From Coleofasciculaceae cyanobacterium (GTDB lineage Bacteria > Cyanobacteriota > Cyanobacteriia > Cyanobacteriales > Xenococcaceae), in assembly GCA_036703275.1 (NCBI GenBank), contig DATNPK010000098.1:1-64000 (forward strand): DNA of 64,000 nucleotides. Reading direction: 5' to 3'. This document shows positions 55,382 through 64,000 of the stretch, piece by piece. The notes beneath the pieces were generated by a model. That model saw nothing but the letters and a program-made list of their open reading frames with translations, was not told the DNA's origin and did no database searches. Made by a program: the position numbers and the translations under genes. Numbering within the stretch: the first letter of the stretch is position 1; every line of letters begins with the position of its first letter.

Positions 55382-55954
55382 TTATCTTTCTCTAAATTCA
55401 ACAACATCACTTTTGATCGTTACGTCATATTGACTGAAAAAGCTTTGTCCAAGTAATCCCATATCCATTGAAGGCGAAGTAATTACGTGGGTATTTTTTT
55501 GAGTAAGTTTGCCCACCCCAATCGAGTATATGTAACCCGCAGGCATTTGAAAATAATTACTACTAGGAGTAGATACCCAAACAGTTTCGCTATGATTAAC
55601 TTTTAGCGTTTTTGCCATCTGTTCGGTAATGACTACGCCACTTGCGCCTGTATCTAACATCATCTCGAAAGTATACTGACCATTGAACTTAACATCGATA
55701 ATAGGAATACCAGAACGTCTGCTTTTAATTGGAACAATTTGAACTTCAGGTTGTCCGCGAAATTGGTTTTGATCTGGAATATCTTGGCTAGAACGATTGG
55801 TTCTAGAAGCATTATTTTGACAAAGATGACCTAAATCTATAGAGCTACCATCGGCATCCAACATATAGCAGGACGAATGGTTTTGTGCCAAAGTTGCGGT
55901 AGCTAAAGAATTAAATATTACTGTCCACAAGAGGATATTAAATATTTTTTTCAT
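55382..55954 (-). CDS. Retropepsin-like aspartic protease
   Basis: A 190-residue protein with a signal peptide (MKKIFNILLWTVIFNSLATA then TLAQ) and one pepsin-type half with MMLDTGASGVVITEQMAKTL. A second hydrophobic strand with MGLLGQSFFSQYDV closes the flap fold. Members dimerise to form the active site. It probably acts outside the cytoplasm. The target is unknown. Confidence 0.85.
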   Translation of the reverse strand: MKKIFNILLWTVIFNSLATATLAQNHSSCYMLDADGSSIDLGHLCQNNASRTNRSSQDIPDQNQFRGQPEVQIVPIKSRRSGIPIIDVKFNGQYTFEMMLDTGASGVVITEQMAKTLKVNHSETVWVSTPSSNYFQMPAGYIYSIGVGKLTQKNTHVITSPSMDMGLLGQSFFSQYDVTIKSDVVEFRER

Positions 55955-56352
55955 TTAAAAATATAGATAAAACTAGTTATTATGCTCAATTGGCTAATGT
56001 ATAGCTATTTTTAGAATGAGAGTTATTAGCTAGCTTATCTTTTTCTGTTAATGCTCTTAGAGATGGAGATCACTTAATCAATTGACCAGTAGTCGAAGAT
56101 TTTATACTGCTTAATTTAGATAATTAGTTGAGAGATTATTTACTCTATATCAACGTTGATGAATATGTGACTTGCCAAACTTATTTAGCTTCAAAATACT
56201 AAAAAAATTATTAATTTGATATCAGCTTGCTTTTTGGCAAATTTAAATATGAAATTTTTCTTGCCAACTATGGTTATCGTTTAGAGCATAATCAACACAA
56301 TAGAATTTTGTTATTGCCTTCTCGTCAAGCAGATCAATGAAAATGTTTGTAG
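55955..56352. other. Intergenic region with a possible coding remnant
   Basis: Most of these 398 bases are AT-rich and silent. From 56215 to 56340 on the plus strand a frame without a start reads LLFGKFKYEIFLANYGYRLE then HNQHNRILLLPSRQADQ. The residues look protein-like but I do not recognise them. Confidence 0.3.
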
Positions 56353-57585
56353 CTAATCGGTCAACATGACCTTAACTTCTTCGCCTTCGGCAATCAATTT
56401 CTGACCGACAGGTACGATCGCTAGACCATTAGTTTGCGCCAAATTGATTAAATTACCCGAACTATGACTACCTCCAGCCAGAGCAAATTCATATTTACCA
56501 TCTACTAAATGCAGTTGTCCCCAGAGATAGGTTTCCCGTCTTCCCGCAGCTTTTAAGTCATGACAGGTAATAGCATTAACCAAACGGGGTAGATAGTTTT
56601 GCTGTCCTGATAACTTTCTTAATGCAGGCTGGACAAAACGCCAGCAGCTAACTAATGCCGATACAGGATTTCCTGGGATACCGAAATACAGACAATTATG
56701 ATTATGATTAAAAGTGGCAACGGTTAAGGGTTTACCTGGCTTTACCGCCACGCTACGAATGTGAAGCGTACCGCCTAATTCTGCCAAGATGCGATCTACG
56801 TAGTCATAGTCACCGACGGATACCCCGCCAGTAGATAAGACCAAATCGGCTGACTGAATTGCTTGAGCGATCGCTTTTTTTAATTCTTCTGGGCGATCGC
56901 GAACAATACCTAACTTTAAAGGAATCCCTCTATTGTCAGTCACAAAGCTAGCGAGGGCATACTGATTGGAATCAACTATCTGTCCTGGTTGCAGTAGTTG
57001 TTCGGGAGTGACTAATTCATCTCCTGTAGATAAAATTGCGACGCGGGGACGACGATAAACCACAAGTTGGCTACATTGAGCGGTAGCTAATACGGCAATT
57101 TCTGACGCACCAATGGTGATTCCTGCTGCCAATAATGGTGTTCCTGCTTGATAAAAAGCTCCCTGGTGTCTAACAAACTCTTTCGGTTCAGGTGCACAGA
57201 GGATGGTAACTCGATCGCCCTCTCTTTGGGTATTTTCCTGAATTACGATAGTATCTGCACCGTCTGGCAGCATTGCCCCAGTAAAGATGCGGGCTGCTTG
57301 TCCTGGTTCAATCTTAGTTTTTGGGCGCTCGCCAGCCGCAATTTCGGTTATTACATTTAAAGTAATCGGATTGGTCGCATTACAGCCTTGAACATCCCCG
57401 TAGCAAACTGCATAACCATCCATTGCCGAATTATCCCAATGGGGAAAATCTAGTTTACCCGTAACAGGCTGGGCTAAAATACGTCCGTTTGCAGCTTCTA
57501 AATTAATTGTTTCCGTATCTTGGTTAGAATCTAAACCTCTAACTAAACTTAGAATGATTCCTTCGGCTTCACTTACTGACAACAT
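56353..57585 (-). CDS. moeA: Molybdopterin molybdenumtransferase
   Basis: A 410-residue MoeA that inserts molybdenum into molybdopterin. Conserved are DFPHWDNSAMDGYAV, GAMLPDGADTIVIQE, the MPT-binding STGGVSVGDYDYV and GIPGNPVSALV. A TTG two codons upstream is less likely than the ATG at 57585. No other cofactor gene lies nearby. Confidence 0.94.
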   Translation of the reverse strand: MLSVSEAEGIILSLVRGLDSNQDTETINLEAANGRILAQPVTGKLDFPHWDNSAMDGYAVCYGDVQGCNATNPITLNVITEIAAGERPKTKIEPGQAARIFTGAMLPDGADTIVIQENTQREGDRVTILCAPEPKEFVRHQGAFYQAGTPLLAAGITIGASEIAVLATAQCSQLVVYRRPRVAILSTGDELVTPEQLLQPGQIVDSNQYALASFVTDNRGIPLKLGIVRDRPEELKKAIAQAIQSADLVLSTGGVSVGDYDYVDRILAELGGTLHIRSVAVKPGKPLTVATFNHNHNCLYFGIPGNPVSALVSCWRFVQPALRKLSGQQNYLPRLVNAITCHDLKAAGRRETYLWGQLHLVDGKYEFALAGGSHSSGNLINLAQTNGLAIVPVGQKLIAEGEEVKVMLTD

Positions 57586-57813
57586 TGGCAAACAATTGAT
57601 GATAAATCAAGGCTTTTCGTTTAAGGTTGGCAACTTGACAACAATATTATTGAGATATTGAGCTAATTACTCAACTCTTATTTACAGGTGTTTGTATTGA
57701 ACAAAAGCTAAACTTAATTAAAGATAAACAATTAATTAGAAATTAATTAAATAAAAGCTTGAAGTTTATAGTTGACCCTCAAAAATATATCTCAACTTTC
57801 TGCAACAATCACC

Positions 57814-58356
57814 ATGTACGAATATAAACCTAAACCTGATTATAGAAGATATCCCAAAGTTCCTCTAGAGAGAAGGATTGGTGCGTTTGCGATCGACTTT
57901 TTGAGCATTTGGTTTATTAGTTCTTTTTTTGCTTCTAATCTAATTTTTCAATGGATAGTATTTCTGCCTGCTTGGTTGATTATGCGAGTGGTAATTGTCG
58001 AGAAAAACCAGGGTCAAAGTCTGGGACGTTGGGCGTTCGATATTAAGATAATCGATCCACGCTTTAATCGTCTTCCCGATTTATTGGCTTTAGCTAAAAG
58101 AGAAATAATTCTTGGTTCAGCTGCCGCTTTGGCGATCGCTGGATTGCAAATTAACGTTCGCAATGGCTTATCCATGTTGTTGTTGTTAGCCCCTTTGGCA
58201 GTTGATTGTTCTCTAGCTTTACTAGACGAGACAAGTAACTTGGCTTTTCACGATCGCGTTGGCGAGACTTTTTTGGTACAAACAGAAAGAGGTTTTTCTC
58301 TGGACTTAAGACTCAAAAAAATATTTGGTCAAATTCAGCGCAGTATGCGAAAATAG
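57814..58356 (+). CDS. RDD-family membrane protein
   Basis: A 180-residue protein with the RDD motif start (VPLERRIGAFAIDFLSIWFI), a middle GQSLGRWAFDIKIID and a final FHDRVGETFLV. Four membrane spans. Family members are thought to be transporters or ion-related proteins. The ATG at 57814 replaces an upstream TTG frame that adds an unlikely 14 residues. Confidence 0.85.
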   Translation: MYEYKPKPDYRRYPKVPLERRIGAFAIDFLSIWFISSFFASNLIFQWIVFLPAWLIMRVVIVEKNQGQSLGRWAFDIKIIDPRFNRLPDLLALAKREIILGSAAALAIAGLQINVRNGLSMLLLLAPLAVDCSLALLDETSNLAFHDRVGETFLVQTERGFSLDLRLKKIFGQIQRSMRK

Positions 58357-58424
58357 TAAGCTGCGTGTCAATACGAGTAAACAGATAAATAATTTAATTC
58401 AAGAATTCAAGCGCAAAAATTATT

Positions 58425-58619
58425 ATGGCAAGCAAAAAAGGCGTACGCATCATTGTTACTTTAGAATGCACTGAGTGTCGCACCAATACTGAAAAGAGGT
58501 CTCCTGGTGTATCGAGATACACTACCACCAAAAACCGTCGTAATACTACAGGTAGAATGGAATTGAAAAAATTCTGCACTCATTGTAATACTCATACTGT
58601 ACATAAAGAAATTAAGTAA
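58425..58619 (+). CDS. rpmG: 50S ribosomal protein L33
   Basis: A 64-residue L33 with [20 protein letters not shown] and the second cysteine pair in [17 protein letters not shown], so it is the zinc-binding (C+) form. It is followed 34 bases later by rpsR. Confidence 0.97.
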   Translation: MASKKGVRIIVTLECTECRTNTEKRSPGVSRYTTTKNRRNTTGRMELKKFCTHCNTHTVHKEIK

Positions 58620-58653
58620 CTTCTCAATTTAGAGCAACCGAAGAGCAAAAATT

Positions 58654-58869
58654 ATGGCATATTATCGTAAACGTCTTTCCCCTATTAAGCCTAGCGCTCC
58701 TATCGACTACAAAGATCTTGAGCTGCTGCGTAAGTTTATCACCGAAAGAGGCAAAATTTTACCCCGTCGAATTACAGGATTGACCGCACAGCAACAAAGA
58801 GACTTAACCGTAGCGGTAAAAAGAGCTAGAGCGATCGCCTTATTACCTTTTGTAAATACAGAAGGTTAA
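58654..58869 (+). CDS. rpsR: 30S ribosomal protein S18
   Basis: A 71-residue S18 with [40 protein letters not shown] and [10 protein letters not shown]. It lies between rpmG and the RNase II gene. Confidence 0.97.
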   Translation: MAYYRKRLSPIKPSAPIDYKDLELLRKFITERGKILPRRITGLTAQQQRDLTVAVKRARAIALLPFVNTEG

Positions 58870-58958
58870 ACAAAAACCTATTTTTATGGTAGTGGTGGAG
58901 ATAATCAGCCAGCGAAAAGTAAACTAAATAGTGTTGTAAGCGATCGAGTGCAAAACTG

Positions 58959-60974
58959 GTGGAACAAGGAAAGCTGATTGAATTCAGAGTGCAAGGAGAG
59001 CGTCGTCTTGCAGTTGCCGAACGACCAGAGGGAAAAAAGGATTGGATCGTAATCGATGCAGGGGGACAGTCACATAAGATACGTCCCCAAAGAGTTGATT
59101 ACACGGTAGAGGGGGTATATCAACCTTCAGAAATCGCTGATTTTCTATTAGAGGTAGAATCGTATCTCGATCCCAGCAGTTTAGAAATAGCCTGGGAAAT
59201 GCTAATTGAAGATGAGAATAGCACCGCCACCCCTCAACAAATGGCAGAACTGTTATTTTGCGCTCAAAGTCCCGTAGCCTGTTATGCGGCTCACTGTCTG
59301 CTAAGCCAAGATAAAATTTATTTTAAGCAAAAATCAGACTATTACGAACCTCGTTCTGCATCCCAGGTGGCAGAAATCCAGCATCAATTAGAGGTTCAGG
59401 CCCAAAAAGAACGAGAAAAATCAGAATTTATCGCTCATCTTCGGCAAGCTTTAGCAGGAGAAACGATTGAGTGGAGTGAAAGTGATCGCATTCGTTTAGA
59501 ATCAATTGAAAAAGTTGCTCTTCAGACAAACAATGCTTCTAAAGTAGCCCAAGAAATACTGCATGAAGCAGGAAGAAATTTTGATGCTCAAGGAGCTTTT
59601 CAACTTCTAGTAGATATAAAATGGTGGAGTAAGCACGAAAATCTGTTTTTACGCCGTAGTTCTTATCCGACAAATTTCTCTAAAAAGGTGCTTGACGTGG
59701 TGCAACCTCGCCTTCAATCCGATCCTGCTGAGACAGGAGAAAACCGTCTAGATTTAACTCATCTCAAAGTTTCGACGATTGATGATGAAAGTACCACCGA
59801 AATTGATGATGGTCTAAGCATCGAATATTTAGATAATGGTACGGCTAAAATTTGGATTCACATTGCCGATCCGACTCGTTTAGTCAGCCCTGGAGATGAA
59901 CTAGACTTAGAAGCTCGTCGTCGTAGCACTAGCCTTTATTTGCCCACGGGAATGGTGTCCATGTTTCCTTCAGAATTGGCAACAGGACCAATGAGCTTAG
60001 TACAGGGTCAAATATGCTCTGCTCTTAGTTTTGGAGTAATTCTCGATGAAGCAGGAGGAATTCAAGAATATGAGATTCATCCTAGTCTGATTAAGCCTAC
60101 CTATCGTCTTACCTATGATGACGTTGACGAGATGTTGCAGTTAGGAGTACAAAACGAACCAGAAATTGCCGATTTAGCTCAAATTTCTTACTTAAGAAGA
60201 AACTGGCGTAAATCACAAGGTTCAATCCAGATTAAGATGCCTGAATCGGTAATTAAGGTGAAAGAAAACGAAGAAGTTACTATCGAACTAATTGATAGCT
60301 CTCCTTCTCGTCAGCTAGTTGCCGAAATGATGATCTTAGCGGGTCAAATTGGTGGAAAATATGGAAGCGAGCATAACTTACCTTTGCCTTATAGAGGTCA
60401 ACCTCAACCAGAACTGCCCTCAGAAGAAGAATTACTCCAATTGCCTGCTGGGCCAACTCGTTTTTGTGCTTTACGTAGCTGTATGCCTCGTAGTGAAATG
60501 AGTATGTCTCCGATTCGCCACGCTAGCTTAGGTTTAGAAAGTTATGTACAGGTAACGTCTCCCATCCGTCGCTATACAGATTTGCTGGCGCATTTTCAAA
60601 TTAAAGCTCATTTACAGGCAGAAAAATTACCATTTTCCCGTGAAGAACTCCAAGAGATTGTCTATAGCGTTAGTAATTCTTCTTATGAAGCAACCCTAGT
60701 CGAACGCCAAACTAATCGCTATTGGGGGCTAGAATACCTCAGACGTAATGCCGAGTGTGTTTGGGATGTACTGGTTTTACGCTGGTTAAGAGAAGATGAA
60801 AATTTAGGTTTGATTCTAATTGAAGATTTGGGAATGGAATTACCCCATCGTTTCGATCGCCCCGTAAGTTTAGGTGAGCGTATGGAAATGCAGGTAACTC
60901 GCTGTGATCCTCAACGGGATGAAGTGCGTTTTAGGGAAATAACCGAAGCCGAAGTCCAAGCAACAACAAGTTGA
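58959..60974 (+). CDS. RNase II/R family exoribonuclease
   Basis: A 671-residue 3'-to-5' exoribonuclease. The RNB catalytic core has STIDDESTTEIDDGLSIEYL with the metal-binding aspartates, then HIADPTRLVSPGDELDLEAR and YLPTGMVSMFPSEL. VTSPIRRYTDLLAHFQIKAH lies near the end, followed by an S1-like segment. Length is that of the short cyanobacterial RNase II type. It starts with GTG at 58959 and follows rpsR, a common cyanobacterial arrangement. Confidence 0.92.
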   Translation: MEQGKLIEFRVQGERRLAVAERPEGKKDWIVIDAGGQSHKIRPQRVDYTVEGVYQPSEIADFLLEVESYLDPSSLEIAWEMLIEDENSTATPQQMAELLFCAQSPVACYAAHCLLSQDKIYFKQKSDYYEPRSASQVAEIQHQLEVQAQKEREKSEFIAHLRQALAGETIEWSESDRIRLESIEKVALQTNNASKVAQEILHEAGRNFDAQGAFQLLVDIKWWSKHENLFLRRSSYPTNFSKKVLDVVQPRLQSDPAETGENRLDLTHLKVSTIDDESTTEIDDGLSIEYLDNGTAKIWIHIADPTRLVSPGDELDLEARRRSTSLYLPTGMVSMFPSELATGPMSLVQGQICSALSFGVILDEAGGIQEYEIHPSLIKPTYRLTYDDVDEMLQLGVQNEPEIADLAQISYLRRNWRKSQGSIQIKMPESVIKVKENEEVTIELIDSSPSRQLVAEMMILAGQIGGKYGSEHNLPLPYRGQPQPELPSEEELLQLPAGPTRFCALRSCMPRSEMSMSPIRHASLGLESYVQVTSPIRRYTDLLAHFQIKAHLQAEKLPFSREELQEIVYSVSNSSYEATLVERQTNRYWGLEYLRRNAECVWDVLVLRWLREDENLGLILIEDLGMELPHRFDRPVSLGERMEMQVTRCDPQRDEVRFREITEAEVQATTS

Positions 60975-61139
60975 ATAGATAAACGCTTGGATCTCCAAAA
61001 TACAAGCCATTTTTGATTGTGACAAATTATAGTCAGCCCAAAATGGTCTTAATTGGTATGAGAATTTGTCAAGCAACTTGGACAAGCTATTGAAGCTATT
61101 TTGCCTAAATTTTATAGCCGAATAGATTCACCAAATACA

Positions 61140-62831
61140 TTATTTGGTAGATGAAACCTGCTCTTTGCTAATCGCTACTCGATCGCCATCCTTGAGATAA
61201 GCTGCTCCTTTTACGACAAGACGATCGCCTGGCTGCAAACCTTCTACTACCTCTACTTTTTGACCTAAGAGTATTTCGCCCATCTTTACCGTCTGAGCTT
61301 TGACTGTATTGTCTGATTGTACGATAAAGGCGATCGCCGTGTTGCCCGACTGAGGTAACAGTGCCTTAATTGGTACAGCTTGTCCTTTGCTGGTATCAGT
61401 ATTAACTGCTGCTTGCAAGAACATTCCAGGCTTGAGGTTAGTACCCTCTGGTAAGTCTACCTTTACTGTTGCTTGACGAGAACTATCGTCAATCAAAGGA
61501 TCGATTTCTCTAACCTTGCTGGCAATTTCTAAATTACTGTTGCTATTTGAAGTAATTTGTACTTTTTGTCCTAGCTGAATTCTACTAATTAAGGTTTCTG
61601 GTATTTGTAGTTTCAATTCCAAACGTCCATCTTGAATAATGGTGAACAGCATTTGGGAAGTTGAGGTAATTTGTCCAACCTTAGCCTCACGAGAAGCAAT
61701 AATACCCGCACGGGGAGCGGTAATACTAGTGTCTGCTAGCTGTGCCTCAATTGCCTGTAATTGACCCTGAGCTTGAGCTAGTTCTGCCTGAGCCTGAGCA
61801 ATGGTTTGGGGGCGAGAACCCGCCTTTGCTTGAACTAGAACCTGTTCGGCTTCATTTAAATTTGCCTTTGCTCCTGCTAAATCTGATTTGGCTACTTGTT
61901 CTTGGTTGAGGACTTCATCGAGTCGATCGCGACTAATTGCCCCTTGTGCTTGCAAAGTTTGATTGCGTTCTACTCTTTTTTGCACTAGCTTTAGATCTGA
62001 TTCTGCTTGAGCGATCGCCGAATGAGTATTGGCAACTCTGGCTTCTGCTTGAGCAATCTCTTCGATACGGCTGCCCGCCTGTAGCTCATCCAACCTAGCT
62101 TGAGCCTGATTAACTGCTCCCTCTGCCTGTATTTTTTCGGCACTTAAAACTCTGTTGCTTAATTTAGCCAGCATTTGTCCTTGATTGACATAATCGCCAC
62201 GTTCTACTACTATATCGGTAATTTGTAATCCTGCTGCTTGGGACATCACAGGCGTTTTTTCATATGCTGTGACTGTTCCAGAGACATTCAAGGTACTGTT
62301 AATATCTGTGTTTGTTACTTCCGTAACTGTTACTGTCTGGGCAGGTGCAGTATTATTAACTGTAGTTAATTCTGATTCTCTGGGGTTAGCTGCTGTCTGG
62401 GGAGAAAATATCCGAGTTGCTCCCAAAGTCAGTAAAATGCCCAAGCCGATTCCAATCGACAAGCCTTGTTTACCTAAAAATGACGCTGATTTTGAGTTAG
62501 AAGTATGGTCTAAAGACAATTCTTTTGTCAGGCTCGGCTGTGACGACTCAACCAATTTGTTAGCTGTTAAAAGTACTGGCTGCGGTTCAAATTCGTCAGC
62601 TGTATAATCTAACAGGTAAAATCGATCTTCAATTTCTGTAATGTATACTGCCTTTTTAAGAATCAAGCCTGACTTGACCGATGGACATACCAAGTTGGGA
62701 AAATTTTGCTCGGCGCAGGCATTTTCTAAAGCGATACTGTCGAAATTGCTAAATAGTTTATCAATCACCTCGCTATCTCGGGCCAAGTCGAATTCTTCTG
62801 GTTTATGATTTAGATCGGGTTTGGAGTTCAC
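61140..62831 (-). CDS. HlyD/RND-type membrane fusion protein with long N-terminal extension
   Basis: A 563-residue efflux adaptor. About 115 residues precede the membrane span (GLSIGIGLGILLTLGATRIF); they contain no domain I know, with a conserved-looking CSPV-like stretch around the cysteines. After the span come a lipoyl half (VERGDYVNQGQMLAKL), a long coiled coil rich in glutamine and alanine, and the second lipoyl half plus barrel (TSITAPRAGIIASREAKVGQ). No ATG starts the frame; GTG at 62831 is taken, TTG at 62906 is possible. No transporter gene is adjacent within the window. Confidence 0.8.
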   Translation of the reverse strand: MNSKPDLNHKPEEFDLARDSEVIDKLFSNFDSIALENACAEQNFPNLVCPSVKSGLILKKAVYITEIEDRFYLLDYTADEFEPQPVLLTANKLVESSQPSLTKELSLDHTSNSKSASFLGKQGLSIGIGLGILLTLGATRIFSPQTAANPRESELTTVNNTAPAQTVTVTEVTNTDINSTLNVSGTVTAYEKTPVMSQAAGLQITDIVVERGDYVNQGQMLAKLSNRVLSAEKIQAEGAVNQAQARLDELQAGSRIEEIAQAEARVANTHSAIAQAESDLKLVQKRVERNQTLQAQGAISRDRLDEVLNQEQVAKSDLAGAKANLNEAEQVLVQAKAGSRPQTIAQAQAELAQAQGQLQAIEAQLADTSITAPRAGIIASREAKVGQITSTSQMLFTIIQDGRLELKLQIPETLISRIQLGQKVQITSNSNSNLEIASKVREIDPLIDDSSRQATVKVDLPEGTNLKPGMFLQAAVNTDTSKGQAVPIKALLPQSGNTAIAFIVQSDNTVKAQTVKMGEILLGQKVEVVEGLQPGDRLVVKGAAYLKDGDRVAISKEQVSSTK

Positions 62832-63220
62832 GATTTTTATAAAAATTCTAGTTAGTTTAATAAATTTAATTGGTAAATTGTGGCAATTTAGTTGATAATT
62901 GCGCAAAATTTAGTCAAAAGCAACGGACTGGTTAAACAATTAAAATAAAATTGGAAATTTTTGTTAAATAAAGAGTTAGAAGTGTCACAGGCAAAATAGT
63001 AAATGCTAATCTATTAAGACGAAGTAAGCTTTTGCCTGTCTAAAATTGAGTTGAGAAAAATCAAAATTTTGATGTTCACTCAGAATTTTTAAACACTGAT
63101 TCTCTGTTATTGTGACGGCAGTTATTAAGCTATTTAAAGTTTTTTTTCTCATGTCTCATCATTTGCTTCTTCGTTGTTCCGATTAAAAGTCCTTTTTAGC
63201 CGATCGCGGGAGTCGGAACT
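62832..63220. other. Intergenic region, nothing recognised
   Basis: AT-rich sequence between divergent genes. I see no coding signal, RNA gene or convincing terminator. Confidence 0.45.
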
Positions 63221-63505
63221 ATGGAATCATTACCCAATTGCACCAGCGCCAACTTTGAACAGGCTGCTTTAGCCAAATTCCGTTCATTAGTAAGCTTTCT
63301 ACCCCAAGATAGCAAAATTTTTCGCGAACCATGGGGTCGTTCGACGGTTTTATGCCTAGATTTTGAAAATTGTCCGCATTTGTTTGACGTAGACCAAGAG
63401 CAAGATCGTCTAATATCTCAAGCGATCGCCAGGTTAGGTTTAGCCAACTCGATGACATTTCGCATTGGCAGCAAAACTATCGGCTGGAAGCAAGTTAAAC
63501 CATAA
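63221..63505 (+). CDS. Conserved small protein of unknown function
   Basis: A 94-residue soluble protein starting at an ATG, with FREPWGRSTVLCLDFENCPH and a C-terminal RIGSKTIGWKQVKP. Codon usage and the HIP1 site suit a real gene; the overlapping frame on the other strand does not. I do not recognise the family. Confidence 0.6.
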   Translation: MESLPNCTSANFEQAALAKFRSLVSFLPQDSKIFREPWGRSTVLCLDFENCPHLFDVDQEQDRLISQAIARLGLANSMTFRIGSKTIGWKQVKP

Positions 63506-63619
63506 TTGTCAGCAGGCTAAGCAATAATTTGACAGCATAGATCTGAGCAAATCGTTATTAACCATAGCTCAGCGTAAATTCCCAATTGATAATGTAATTT
63601 GAGCGATTACAGACTACGA

Positions 63620-64000
63620 TTAATATGCAGCTTTAAGCATATGATATGTAATCAGCAGTTGAGTTAAAGCTAGAGGATAACTTTGTAGAGTTTCTCCTGT
63701 AGTCCCCGTTACTTTTCCTAATTCTTGATTTCCTTCTAGACTACAAAATTGACCTAGGTAAGGTACTTCGTTACACATCATTTTTTCTAGTTCTCTTACT
63801 TGTTCTAAATTTGCATGTCCGTCTATTTCTAAAATGTCTACAGGTTTGCCCATATCGCGACTCAAGCCCAAACGGATAGCTGCCCCTAAATGATTTCCTT
63901 CTGCGTTAAGAATGGTATTTAACTCTGGATGGGGAATTGTGGGACGCAAAATTAAATTGGCATTGAGTAACAGGTTGTCGCCATTGAGATCGGTTTCGTC
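63620..64000 (-). CDS. Unrecognised protein, 5' end outside the window
   Basis: The last 126 residues of a longer protein; the frame stays open to the window edge, beginning DETDLNGDNLLLNANLILRP. The end reads ETLQSYPLALTQLLITYHML then KAAY. It contains AEGNHLGAAIRLGLSRDMGK and ILEIDGHANLEQV. I do not recognise the family. Confidence 0.65.
   Translation of the reverse strand, partial: DETDLNGDNLLLNANLILRPTIPHPELNTILNAEGNHLGAAIRLGLSRDMGKPVDILEIDGHANLEQVRELEKMMCNEVPYLGQFCSLEGNQELGKVTGTTGETLQSYPLALTQLLITYHMLKAAY

Noticed and set aside
63219-63458. 79-residue frame on the minus strand
   Set aside because: It lies opposite the 94-residue gene at 63221, has no start context and an odd composition.

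Overview
The window is chromosomal DNA of a phycobilisome-containing cyanobacterium. It carries psbA and psbK (photosystem II), apcF (phycobilisome core), a Psb32-like protein, a UbiA prenyltransferase, type III glutamine synthetase and DUF2232/DUF948-type cyanobacterial membrane proteins. The DNA is AT-rich and densely sprinkled with the HIP1 octamer GCGATCGC. I cannot name the species; a coccoid chroococcalean or pleurocapsalean cyanobacterium would fit.

Layout. 1-14.7 kb is ordinary core genome: the psbA 3' end, psbK, ubiA/ppx, a GntR regulator with an LRAT-domain protein, a methyltransferase, Psb32, a DUF948/YtxH pair, and a four-gene run holding a YraQ-type permease, its TIGR03943 partner, an Ig/beta-propeller lipoprotein-like protein and a DUF4261-like protein. 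14.8-17.2 kb is a gene graveyard. Within 2.4 kb lie a PIN-domain fragment, a Phd-type antitoxin with an internal stop, a headless Rieske-type oxygenase, a frameshifted HicB, a DUF2164 gene with an internal stop and a DUF262 stub. 17.3-22.1 kb returns to core metabolism (pfkA, a GH57 glycosidase, aroE).

22.1-23.9 kb is the most unusual stretch. I read it as a decayed integron. An integron-integrase remnant keeps only its N-terminal and C-terminal ends, fused in frame. It is followed by five tandem motif copies with a mostly 40-bp period, a GTTAGGC core site, and two promoterless cassettes (HAD phosphatase, GNAT acetyltransferase) each followed by an attC-like site. A 152-bp miniature inverted-repeat element with 14-bp perfect ends follows directly.

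23.9-47.7 kb is mostly core: geranylgeranyl-reductase-family oxidoreductase, prfC, pgsA, a sugar transferase, a Crp-type regulator, a short Omp85 protein, SUI1, NUDIX, a Bax-inhibitor-like protein, groESL under CIRCE, apcF, glnN plus amt with NtcA-like sites and an amt relic between them, a MidA-type methyltransferase and a stand-alone fatty acyl-AMP ligase. 47.8-51.0 kb is a small defence block: a single-chain MmeI-like restriction-modification enzyme and an intact hicA-hicB pair.

51.1-55.3 kb is the translation cluster read on the minus strand: rplS, tRNA-Trp, secE, nusG, rplK, rplA, an L10-type leader, rplJ, rplL. The rest holds an aspartic protease, moeA, an RDD protein, the rpmG-rpsR-RNase II group, a membrane-fusion protein with a long N-terminal extension, and two unrecognised genes, the last cut by the window end.
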